NCBI GenBank assembly: GCA_902803035.1
Contig: CADCON010000069.1
Span: 1-20,656, forward strand
DNA length: 20,656 nucleotides
Source of the DNA: an uncultured Ruminococcus sp.
GTDB taxonomy: Bacteria > Bacillota > Clostridia > Oscillospirales > Acutalibacteraceae
Direction of reading: 5' to 3'
The notes beneath the pieces are model-generated. The model ran no database searches. It had not been told where the DNA came from and saw only the letters and a list, made by a program, of their open reading frames with translations. Both the position numbers and the translations under genes were made by a program. Shown piece by piece: positions 8,244 to 16,583 of the stretch (positions are counted from its first letter, which is position 1; each line of letters opens with the position of its first letter).

Positions 8244-8829
8244 ATGAGCAGTTTTATTTGTGACGACAAGCAGGTGTGGAAAAAGACAATCGCTGTCAGG
8301 AGCAGGCGGTCTGACGCCGACGTCTGGCGCGGCGCCGAGCTGTGGGATCTGCTGGACGAGGACGGTATGCCTGTGGGAGCCACGCACGTCCGCGGCGAGA
8401 AGCTGCCGCACGGAGCCTATCACAGGGTCGTTGAGATCTTTACGTTCAATTCGGAGGGCGAATTGCTTGTAACCAGACGCTCTCCCGAAAAGAAGCCCTA
8501 TCCGAATATGTGGGAAACAACCGGCGGCGCGGCGAGAGCTGCGTGAGGAAACGGGCATTGTCACCGGCACAGGCGAGCTTCGGCTCCTTCTGACCCATAA
8601 GAGCAAATCCGCCTTTGTCGACATTTATCTTGCCCGCAAGGATATTCCCGTGAGCGAAATGAAAATGCAGCCGGGCGAAACCACGGAGGCGAGATGGGTG
8701 ACGCTTCAGGAATTTGAGCGCATGATAGGCGACGGCATTGTACCCGCGCCGGTGTGCAGAAGGTATGCGATGGTCAAGGTCATTCTGCAGACCGAAATAT
8801 CCCGTCAGCAGGCTGAATCAATCACATAA
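8244..8829 (+). pseudogene. Nudix hydrolase, disrupted in the Nudix box
   Basis: The 5' part (8244-8546) reads as a typical IPP-isomerase-like Nudix protein: ELWDLLDEDGMPVG, THVRGEKLPHGAYHRVVEIF, a strand with LVTRRSP, and WETTGG. It then stops at TGA (8544-8546). The missing second half lies in the +1 frame from 8533 (RELREETGI ... to TAA at 8827-8829). A normal Nudix box has about 13 residues between GG and REL; here only 4 nt separate the GGC codon ending at 8528 from the CGA at 8533, which fits a deletion of about 35 nt in a GGCGGCGCGGCG tract. The catalytic Glu-rich helix is therefore out of frame. The start could be ATG 8244 or GTG 8235; GGGGGGAG precedes both. No promoter of its own is evident, so readthrough from rnpB is possible. 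An assembly or sequencing error is the alternative to a true pseudogene. Confidence 0.85.
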
Positions 8830-8830
8830 G

Positions 8831-8874
8831 AATCGTCCCGTGCGGTATTGTGACCGCCGGGACGATTTTTTTTC
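8831..8874 (+). terminator. Rho-independent terminator after the Nudix gene
   Basis: A 10-bp outer stem (8831-8840 with 8858-8867) and a 5-bp inner stem (8842-8846 with 8853-8857), followed by a run of eight or more T. It begins right after the TAA at 8827-8829. Confidence 0.93.
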
Positions 8875-8877
8875 GGA

Positions 8878-8918
8878 CAAAAAATACGCTGCCCGCGGAA
8901 TACCCGCTGACAGCGTAT
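8878..8918 (-). terminator. Rho-independent terminator of rny
   Basis: On the minus strand, ATACGCTG pairs with CAGCGTAT (8911-8918 with 8884-8891) around a GC-rich inner hairpin, followed by TTTTTTGT. It is placed 20 nt downstream of the rny stop and back to back with the plus-strand terminator at 8831-8874. Confidence 0.9.
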
Positions 8919-8938
8919 GAAATGCGATTGGAAACTGA

Positions 8939-10504
8939 TTATTTCGCGTATTCCGACGCGCGGCTCTCGCGGATGACGTTGACCTTGATCTGTCCCGGAT
9001 AATCCAGCTCGCTTTCGATCTTCTTGCAGATCTCGCGGGCGAGGAACGGCATTTCGTCATCGGTAACAGATTCGGGCTTGACCAGCACGCGCACCTCACG
9101 CCCTGCCTGAATGGCGTAGCTCTCGGAAACGCCGTCGAATTCCTTGGCGATTTCCTCCAGACGCTGCAGACGCTTGATGTAGCTCTCGACATTTTCCCTG
9201 CGCGCGCCGGGACGGGCCGCTGAAACGGCGTCGGCCGCCTGCACAAGGCAGTCGATGATAGAGGTGGCTTCCACGCCGCCGTGATGAGCGGCAATCGCGT
9301 GGATAATGCCTTCCGGCTCACGGTATTTGCGCGCCATTTCGACGCCGATATCGACATGGCTGCCTTCCATCTCGTAATCAAGCCCCTTGCCGATATCGTG
9401 GAGAAGACCCGCGCGGCGAGCCGGGGCGGGATCGATGCCGAGTTCGGACGCCATTGCGCCCGCAATCAGTGCAACCTCCAGCGAATGCTTCAGCACATTC
9501 TGACCGTAGCTCGTGCGGAAACGCAGGCGGCCGAGAAGCTTGACCAGTTCGGGGTGAAGGCCCATGACGTTGGCTTCGAGGGTGGCGTGTTCGCCTTCCT
9601 CCTTGATGGTGGCTTCAATTTCACGGTTGGCCTTATCCACCATTTCCTCAATGCGCGCGGGGTGAATCCTGCCGTCCTGAATCAGACGCTCCATTGCGAT
9701 ACGCGCGACCTCGCGGCGGATGGGATTGAAGGACGAAATGGTGATGGCTTCGGGCGTGTCGTCGATAATGATATCCACGCCGGTGACGGTTTCAAGGGCG
9801 CGGATATTTCTGCCTTCGCGGCCGATAATTCTGCCCTTCATCTCGTCATTGGGCAGGGCGACAACGGAAACCGTGGATTCCGCGACGTAATCCGAAGCGC
9901 AACGCTGAATGGCAAGCGCGATGATATTCTGCGCTCTCTTTTCCGCTTCGTCCCTGATCTGCTGTTCGTAATCCTTGATCTTGACGGCCTTTTCATGAAT
10001 CAGCTCGTCCTCAAGGGTTCTCATGAGCTGTTCCTTGGCCTGCTCGGCGGTGTAACCGGAGATTTTCTCCATGATTTCCAACTGGCAGCGCTTCAGCTCT
10101 TCGGCTTCGGCGAATTTGTCGTCCGCCTGCTTCATGCGGGCGTTGTACTGCTCAAGCCGCTTTTCCGCCTGTTCGATCTTCTTGTTGAGATGCTCCTCAC
10201 GCTGCTGTACGCGCTTTTCCTGCTTGTTGATTTCAGTGCGGCGTTCGCGGATTTCCCTGTCGTTCTCCGCTCTCAGGCGATGAAGCTCTTCCTTGCCTTC
10301 AAGAACAATTTCCTTGCGCTTGGACTCGGCTTCCTTGACGGCCTCATCGACAATGCGCTTTGCTTCTTCCTCTGCCGAAGAAATGGCTGCTTCGGCAGTT
10401 TCCTTGCGCTTTGCGTAACCCTTTTTGAAGCCGAAGAAGTACATGGACGCACCGCCGGCCAGCAATCCGATTACCAAAGGCAATACAATTTTTAACCAAT
10501 CCAT
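8939..10504 (-). CDS. rny: Ribonuclease Y
   Basis: Membrane-anchored endoribonuclease that starts decay of many mRNAs and matures some operon transcripts. With the start at 10504 it has 521 residues, almost exactly the length of the Bacillus enzyme. In order it shows: an N-terminal membrane helix (DWLKIVLPLVIGLLAGG), a long charged coiled coil (about 30-195), a KH RNA-binding domain with GRIIGREGRN at 224-233, and an HD phosphohydrolase domain with H369-D370 (LLHDIGK) and AAHHGG downstream. The start at 10504 (MDWLKIV) is chosen over the ATG at 10528 because AAGGAGGT lies between the two and would serve the inner ATG, though its spacing of about 13 nt is long. It has its own promoter (10786-10814), a leader of about 275 nt, and a terminator (8878-8918). 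Confidence 0.97.
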   Translation of the reverse strand: MDWLKIVLPLVIGLLAGGASMYFFGFKKGYAKRKETAEAAISSAEEEAKRIVDEAVKEAESKRKEIVLEGKEELHRLRAENDREIRERRTEINKQEKRVQQREEHLNKKIEQAEKRLEQYNARMKQADDKFAEAEELKRCQLEIMEKISGYTAEQAKEQLMRTLEDELIHEKAVKIKDYEQQIRDEAEKRAQNIIALAIQRCASDYVAESTVSVVALPNDEMKGRIIGREGRNIRALETVTGVDIIIDDTPEAITISSFNPIRREVARIAMERLIQDGRIHPARIEEMVDKANREIEATIKEEGEHATLEANVMGLHPELVKLLGRLRFRTSYGQNVLKHSLEVALIAGAMASELGIDPAPARRAGLLHDIGKGLDYEMEGSHVDIGVEMARKYREPEGIIHAIAAHHGGVEATSIIDCLVQAADAVSAARPGARRENVESYIKRLQRLEEIAKEFDGVSESYAIQAGREVRVLVKPESVTDDEMPFLAREICKKIESELDYPGQIKVNVIRESRASEYAK

Positions 10505-10621
10505 TGCTTTACACACAACCTCCTTCATTAGTCAGGTCGGCGCAAATTCAATCAATCATTATTAAATGTTACTTTGATCTGATAAGTATGGGAAAAAATC
10601 AAAATATATTCACTAAACAAT

Positions 10622-10700
10622 CAAAAACCGGGCAAGCTCCAGTTTGAATTTCAATTGCGCCGCCTGCCGCATAACGCATCTATCAAGCATGACGTTATGC
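10622..10700 (-). promoter_or_regulatory. rny: Structured rny leader: hairpin plus terminator-like stem (possible attenuator)
   Basis: Within the rny 5' leader there is a perfect 8-bp inverted repeat GCATAACG/CGTTATGC (10669-10676 and 10693-10700) with a 16-nt loop. Next to it a 7-bp stem (GGCAGGC at 10662-10668 with GCTTGCC at 10631-10637, one G-U pair) encloses a smaller TTGAA/TTCAA pairing and is followed by CGGTTTTTG. The T-run is short and separated from the stem by three bases, so termination would be partial at best. It could be an attenuator, an mRNA-stability element or the 3' end of a small RNA; it matches no riboswitch class I know. Confidence 0.45.
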
Positions 10701-10785
10701 ACAAACTGTGATTTTGGTTAAATAATGGGAACATATGCAAGATAACATATAAAAATCATCTTATCTTCGCATAGATACCCTATAT

Positions 10786-10814
10786 ATTGTATTCCTTTTT
10801 TAATGTTATGTCAA
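10786..10814 (-). promoter_or_regulatory. rny: Promoter of rny
   Basis: On the minus strand: TTGACA (10809-10814), 17-nt spacer, TACAAT (10786-10791). The predicted start is about 10779. It lies just beyond the terminator of the upstream phosphatase operon, so rny is an independent unit. Confidence 0.85.
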
Positions 10815-10867
10815 GAAAATAAAGTTTGAATTTATAATTTTTGTGTGTATTTGTGCAACACGGCAAA

Positions 10868-10915
10868 AAAGTAAAATAAAAACAGGAGCCTTTTACGAAA
10901 ATTAAAGACTCCTGT
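10868..10915 (-). terminator. Rho-independent terminator of the activase-phosphatase operon
   Basis: On the minus strand ACAGGAGTC pairs with GGCTCCTGT (10907-10915 with 10882-10890, one G-U pair) around a 16-nt loop, followed by TTTTTATTTTAC and more T. It begins 15 nt after the phosphatase stop. Confidence 0.9.
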
Positions 10916-10930
10916 CAGTGTCAGTTTTAA

Positions 10931-11485
10931 TCATTCTGCACATTCAATTTCGTAACGCGCAAATTGGCAGTTAGGCAGCACATATCCGGCGAATTGCTCA
11001 TTGCTCATGTCCCTGAAATAGGAGGCGATCATCTTATTTGTCCACCCGTGGCTGACAAGCAGAATGGTTTCGCCCCGGAACCGGTCGGTTATTTCGTCCA
11101 GAAATCCGTACACCCTGTGCGCCGACTGCAGAATCGATTCGCCGCCGCCCGGAAAATGCTCCGCGAAGGCGCTGCACCTGCGAAGGAATTCCGGATCGTC
11201 CCGCCGTATGCGTTCCATCGCCCCGAAGTCGGTTTCGCGCAGTCTGGCGTCGGGCACAGGCTCCAATCCGAGCGCGTCGCCCACAATTTTCGCGGTGACG
11301 ACAGCCCGGGAAAGATCAGAGCAAAAGATTCTCTGAATGCCTTTGCCGGCAAGCGACTGCGCCAGAAGGTGCGCCTGCTCCACGCCCTTTTCGGTAAGCG
11401 GGATATCCAGCCGTCCGCACAGGCAGAACCGCACATTGAATTCGGTTTCACCGTGGCGGGCGGAATACAGTATTGTCTTGCTCAT
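10931..11485 (-). CDS. Histidine phosphatase (phosphoglycerate mutase-like) family protein
   Basis: 184-residue soluble enzyme of the histidine phosphatase superfamily, which hydrolyses or transfers phosphate through a phospho-histidine. The RHG signature (R10-H11-G12, ARHGETEFN) gives the nucleophile. R60 (SDLSRAVVTA), E84 (LRETDFG) and H146 (LLVSHGWTN) complete the expected active site. In length and motif pattern it is closer to the broad cofactor-independent phosphatase branch (CobC/PhoE-like) than to glycolytic GpmA, which is longer. The substrate cannot be read from the sequence. It follows the HgdB-like gene by 21 nt and shares its terminator, so it is the last gene of the operon. GGAGGA lies upstream of the ATG with rather long spacing (about 12 nt). 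Confidence 0.9.
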   Translation of the reverse strand: MSKTILYSARHGETEFNVRFCLCGRLDIPLTEKGVEQAHLLAQSLAGKGIQRIFCSDLSRAVVTAKIVGDALGLEPVPDARLRETDFGAMERIRRDDPEFLRRCSAFAEHFPGGGESILQSAHRVYGFLDEITDRFRGETILLVSHGWTNKMIASYFRDMSNEQFAGYVLPNCQFARYEIECAE

Positions 11486-11506
11486 GGCCGATGCATTTCC
11501 TCCGAT

Positions 11507-12823
<1,317 letters not shown>

Positions 12824-12845
12824 TTGCCGGACCCTTTCTGAAATA

Positions 12846-15740
12846 TTATTCCTCCAACGCGGCGAACAGGCTGCGCAGCCTGATTCTGACCGCGCCGAGA
12901 TTGGTGATCTCGTCAATCTTGATCTGGGTGTAGATCTTGCCGCCGTTTTCGAGAATGGAGCGCACCTCGTCGGTGGTGATGGCGTCGATGCCGCAGCCGA
13001 AGGAAACAAGCTGCACTAAGTTCATATCGGGCTGCGTCAGGACATATTTCGCGGCGGAATACAGGCGGGAGTGGTAGGTCCACTGATTCAGCACTTTCAC
13101 AGGGAATTTCTTCACCCTGTCACTCACCACGTCTTCGGAAATAATTGCCGCGCCGCAGCCTGAAATGATGCGGTCGATGCCGTGATTGATTTCGGGATCA
13201 ATATGGTAGGGACGTCCGGACAGCACGATGATCTGCATTCCCTTCGCCCTTGCTTCCTCAATGATTTCCTCGCCGCGCGCGCGGATTCTGGTGAGATAGC
13301 GGTCATATTCCTCATAAGCGGCGTCGACAGCGACCTTGACATCGTCGAGCGGAATGATGTCGAAGTACTTGGACATGACCTGCTGGAATTTCTTGGGGAA
13401 GTCCTTGGGGCGGTGGATGCCGAGGTAGTCATTGATGAACTGTATCTTTTCGATATCGGGCATATTAGCGTGAATGACCTCCGGATAATAGGCCACGACG
13501 GGACAATTGTAGTGATTGTCGCCCATTTTTTCATCGAAATTGTAGGAAAGGCAGGGGTAGAAAATGGTGGTGACGCCGTCGTTGATGAGGGTCTGGACGT
13601 GACCGTGCATCAGCTTGGCGGGGAAGCACACCGTGTCGGACGGAATGGTCGCCTGCCCGAGAAGGTACATTTTGCGGTTGGAGAGGGGAGAAGTGACCAC
13701 CTCAAAGCCGAGTTTCGTAAAGAGCGTGTGCCAGAAGGGCAGCAGCTCGAACATATTCAGACCCATGGGAATGCCGATTTTTCCGCGTTCGCCCGGAACA
13801 GGCTGGTATTCCTTCAGGAGCCGGAGCTTGTAATCGTAGATATTGAGCGTATCGTCCGCCTTGCGGTGGGTAATGGGACGGTCGCAGCGGTTGCCGCTGA
13901 TGAATCGGCGGTTGTTGTCGAAAACATTGACCGTCAGGCGGCAGTTGTTGCTGCAAAGGCCGCAGCGCGCGTCCTTGACCTGATGGACGAAGCTGGCGAG
14001 CTGCTGCGCGTTGAGAATGCCGCTGCTGCCGGTGGAATGGCGGGAAGCGTAGAGCGCGGCGCCATAGGCTCCCATCAGACCCGCGATGGAGGGGCGCACG
14101 ACCTCGACGCCCATTTCCTGCTCGAATGCCCTGAGCACGGAGTCATTGAGGAAGGTGCCGCCCTGTACGACGATCTTCCTGCCAAGCTCTTCGGGGGAGG
14201 AGGCGCGAATGACCTTGTAGAGCGCGTTTTTGACGACGCTGATGGAAAGGCCGGCGGAGATATTCTCAATGGACGCGCCGTCCTTCTGCGCCTGCTTGAC
14301 GGAGGAATTCATGAAGACGGTGCAGCGCGAGCCGAGATCGACCGGCCGGTCGGCGAAAAGCCCCAGGCGCGCAAATTCCGCGATGGGCTTGCCGAGAGCT
14401 TCCGCGAAGGTCTGAAGGAAGGAGCCGCAGCCGGACGAGCAGGCTTCGTTGAGGAAGATGCTTTCAATCTCGCCCTTTTTGCCGATCTTGAAGCACTTGA
14501 TATCCTGACCGCCGATATCAATGACGAATTCCACATCGGGCATGAACTTGCGCGCGGCGGTCAGGTGGGCGGTGGTTTCCACGATGCCGGAATCCAGACT
14601 GAAGGCGTGTTTGATCAGATCCTCGCCGTAACCGGTGGATGTGGCGCCGATAATGCGGATTTTGGGGTATTTCCAGTAGAAATGCTCCAGAAATTCCTTG
14701 ACATGGGGAACGGGATTGCCCTTGTTGGAGCTGTATTTGTCGCGGAGAATCCTGCCGTCGGGCGTGATGACGACCATCTTGATGGTGGTAGAGCCGGAAT
14801 CCACGCCCAGAAAAGCGTCGCCTTCATAGGTGTCGGGGTCTGCTCTGTCGATGGAATTTTCGGAATGACGGGCGACGAATGCGTTGTATTCCTCCCGGCT
14901 GGCGAAAAGCGGCGCGATGGAATGGTAATTGCCCACGGCCTTCAAACCGCTGAGGGTTTCAATCGCCTTGTCAAGGTCGATTTCGGTGTCGGCTCCGTAT
15001 GCCGCGCCAAGGGCGACGTAATAGAGCGAATTCTCAGGGCAGGTGCCGTGAAGCCGGAGGGTGTCGTCAAACGCCCTGCGAAGCTCCGAAAAGAAAGTGA
15101 GCGGCCCGCCGAGATAGATGACGTTCCCTTTGATGGGCCTGCCCTGCGCCAGCCCCGCTATGGTCTGATTCACCACCGCGTAGAATATGCTGGAGGAAAT
15201 GTCGCTTGTCCGCGCGCCCTGATTGAGCAGCGGCTGGATGTCGGTTTTGGCAAAGACGCCGCAGCGGGAGGCGATGGTGTACCTGCGTTCGGCGGACATG
15301 GCGGCTTCATTCATTTCGGTCGGGGAGATATTGAGCAGCGTTGCCATCTGGTCAATAAACGCGCCCGTGCCGCCCGCGCAGGATCCGTTCATACGGAATT
15401 CCATTCCTCCCGTGACAAAGAGGATCTTCGCGTCCTCTCCGCCCAGTTCAATGGCGACGTCAGCGTCGGGAAGCAGGTTCTTGAGGGCGATACGGGTGGC
15501 GAAAACCTCCTGTACGAGAGGTATGCCGCAGGCTTCGGAAATGCCCATGCCGGCAGATCCTGATATCGAGAGCAGCGCTTTGTGTTCGTTTGTCAGCTCG
15601 CGCACGGTCTTGAGTACGCCGAGTGTCTTTTCGGTGATCTGAGAGAGATGCCGTTCATAGGATTTATGTATGATTTTGTTTTCATCGTCCAGCACCACGT
15701 ATTTGATGGTGGTGGAACCTACGTCAATTCCTATTCTCAA
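12846..15740 (-). CDS. Double-domain CoA-dehydratase activase (BcrAD/BadFG/HgdC-type ATPase) with DUF2229-like region
   Basis: 964-residue protein. Two ASKHA-fold activase domains lie in tandem, each with the phosphate loop (GIDVGSTTIK at 4-13; GVDSGSTTIK at 312-321). Each has a cysteine pair with the 39-residue spacing of HgdC, where the pairs bridge a [4Fe-4S] cluster between two subunits: C121 (NGSCAGGTGAF) and C160 (SRCGVF); C434 (EACSSGCGSF) and C473 (SRCTVF). A Cys motif follows (C593, C596, C600, C619), then a DUF2229-like part (about 650-955) with GRPYHIDPEINHG. The start is TTG at 15738-15740, preceded by GGAG with 9-nt spacing; an in-frame TGA two codons upstream excludes anything longer. 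First gene of a three-gene operon. The expected role is ATP-driven reduction of a dehydratase-like partner, probably the next gene product; the substrate is unknown. Confidence 0.88.
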   Translation of the reverse strand: MRIGIDVGSTTIKYVVLDDENKIIHKSYERHLSQITEKTLGVLKTVRELTNEHKALLSISGSAGMGISEACGIPLVQEVFATRIALKNLLPDADVAIELGGEDAKILFVTGGMEFRMNGSCAGGTGAFIDQMATLLNISPTEMNEAAMSAERRYTIASRCGVFAKTDIQPLLNQGARTSDISSSIFYAVVNQTIAGLAQGRPIKGNVIYLGGPLTFFSELRRAFDDTLRLHGTCPENSLYYVALGAAYGADTEIDLDKAIETLSGLKAVGNYHSIAPLFASREEYNAFVARHSENSIDRADPDTYEGDAFLGVDSGSTTIKMVVITPDGRILRDKYSSNKGNPVPHVKEFLEHFYWKYPKIRIIGATSTGYGEDLIKHAFSLDSGIVETTAHLTAARKFMPDVEFVIDIGGQDIKCFKIGKKGEIESIFLNEACSSGCGSFLQTFAEALGKPIAEFARLGLFADRPVDLGSRCTVFMNSSVKQAQKDGASIENISAGLSISVVKNALYKVIRASSPEELGRKIVVQGGTFLNDSVLRAFEQEMGVEVVRPSIAGLMGAYGAALYASRHSTGSSGILNAQQLASFVHQVKDARCGLCSNNCRLTVNVFDNNRRFISGNRCDRPITHRKADDTLNIYDYKLRLLKEYQPVPGERGKIGIPMGLNMFELLPFWHTLFTKLGFEVVTSPLSNRKMYLLGQATIPSDTVCFPAKLMHGHVQTLINDGVTTIFYPCLSYNFDEKMGDNHYNCPVVAYYPEVIHANMPDIEKIQFINDYLGIHRPKDFPKKFQQVMSKYFDIIPLDDVKVAVDAAYEEYDRYLTRIRARGEEIIEEARAKGMQIIVLSGRPYHIDPEINHGIDRIISGCGAAIISEDVVSDRVKKFPVKVLNQWTYHSRLYSAAKYVLTQPDMNLVQLVSFGCGIDAITTDEVRSILENGGKIYTQIKIDEITNLGAVRIRLRSLFAALEE

Positions 15741-15869
15741 AATTCATTCTCCGTTCCGGTGATTGTATTTTGCAGCATGGTTTACGGTGGAAATGCTGAA
15801 TCGACGGCCATGCCTTTCTTCAGCGTGTTCCTGTATGATACTACTCTGATTTCAAATTACACAAATAAA

Positions 15870-15898
15870 ATAATAGCACATTTGCGCCGCAAAGTAAA
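15870..15898 (-). promoter_or_regulatory. Candidate promoter of the activase operon
   Basis: On the minus strand: TTTACT (15893-15898), 17-nt spacer, TATTAT (15870-15875). It is a moderate match, placed about 125 nt upstream of the TTG start. The stretch 15741-16057 between the divergent operons holds only this, the dyad at 15956-15973 and the plus-strand promoter; no gene is seen there. Confidence 0.6.
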
Positions 15899-15955
15899 GG
15901 AAAAATTAAATGAAAAAAATGCCGCCCGGATTTTTATCAGTATGATATAATATTT

Positions 15956-15973
15956 TTGTCAGAATTCAGACAA
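15956..15973. promoter_or_regulatory. Operator-like dyad TTGTC-N8-GACAA
   Basis: An 18-bp near-perfect palindrome with arms TTGTC and GACAA and a GAATTC centre; only one symmetric position pair fails. It ends 5 bp before the -35 of the CYTH promoter and lies between two divergent promoters. The shape and place suggest a binding site for a dimeric regulator. No regulator gene lies next to it. Confidence 0.45.
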
Positions 15974-15978
15974 GACTA

Positions 15979-16007
15979 TTGATTATGGCAATGGCTTTTG
16001 CTATAAT
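15979..16007 (+). promoter_or_regulatory. Promoter of the CYTH-protease operon
   Basis: TTGATT (15979-15984), 17-nt spacer, TATAAT (16002-16007), with TG at 15999-16000 giving an extended -10. Predicted start about 16014, a leader of about 44 nt. Confidence 0.85.
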
Positions 16008-16057
16008 ATGATACGGAACAGCATTACAGACGATTTTATTCACAGGAGGACGATGAT

Positions 16058-16537
16058 ATGGAAATCGAACGTCAGTTTCTTATCGGAAAATTTCCCGATC
16101 TTCGGGAGGTGTATGCCGCGCAGGTGTGGCAGGGCTATCTTTCCACGGCTCCGGTGGTGCGGATCCGACGGTTTTCCCCTCCCTCCGGAGAGGACAGGTA
16201 TGAGCTTACGGTCAAGGGAAAGGGCACGCTGGTCAGAACCGAGGTCAATATTCCCATCGATGAAACGCAGTTCACGGAAATGGCGGGGCTTCTCACCCGC
16301 GCGCTGATACACAAGGATTATCACGTCTATGAGCTTCCGGACGGTCTGAAGCTGGAATGCAGCGCGGTTGACGCGGAAACCGACCACGGATTCATGTATG
16401 CCGAGGTGGAATTCGGCTCGGTGGAGGAGGCGAAGGCCTTTGTCCCGCCGCCGTTCCTCGGACGGGAGGTCACGGAGGTACGCAGATTCAGCATGAGCCA
16501 ATACTGGATCAGGGGTACTCTGGCGGATTTACTCTGA
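16058..16537 (+). CDS. CYTH-domain protein (triphosphate tunnel metalloenzyme family)
   Basis: 159-residue soluble protein of the CYTH/TTM superfamily, which binds triphosphate or polyphosphate compounds in a beta-barrel tunnel (class IV adenylate cyclase, thiamine triphosphatase, tripolyphosphatase). The N-terminus reads MEIERQFLI where the family signature is ExExK; the Lys is Gln here (Q6). Other tunnel-type residues remain: RIRRF, YELTVKGKG, RTEVNIPI and the acidic strand YAEVEFGS. The start at 16058 follows AGGAGG (about 16044-16049). An operon with the membrane-anchored trypsin-like gene 46 nt downstream is suggested by the absence of a terminator between them. The substrate is unknown, and activity may be altered by the K-to-Q change. 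Confidence 0.88.
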   Translation: MEIERQFLIGKFPDLREVYAAQVWQGYLSTAPVVRIRRFSPPSGEDRYELTVKGKGTLVRTEVNIPIDETQFTEMAGLLTRALIHKDYHVYELPDGLKLECSAVDAETDHGFMYAEVEFGSVEEAKAFVPPPFLGREVTEVRRFSMSQYWIRGTLADLL

Positions 16538-16583
16538 CGGGGTCTCCTGAAAAGAATCATTTCAATGTGACAGGAGGCTTCTG

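Larger units (their letters stand above)
10505..10930. other. AT-rich intergenic region with rny leader; no gene seen
   Basis: These 426 nt are much more AT-rich than the flanks and hold no convincing open reading frame on either strand. They contain, read on the minus strand, the terminator of the phosphatase operon, the rny promoter, and the structured rny leader. No tRNA-like or CRISPR-like structure is visible. Confidence 0.8.

Noticed and set aside
12824..13009. Upstream extension of the HgdB-like gene to a start at 13009
   Set aside because: The extra 62 residues are Ser/Arg/Pro-rich, overlap the 3' end of the activase gene in another frame, and lack family likeness. The start at 12823 has the ribosome binding site.
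13182..15563. Long open frame (793 codons) on the plus strand opposite the activase gene
   Set aside because: Antisense mirror of a conserved protein with all its motifs in order; no recognised domain and no start signals. The antisense frame opposite rny at 9281-10495 was rejected for the same reason.
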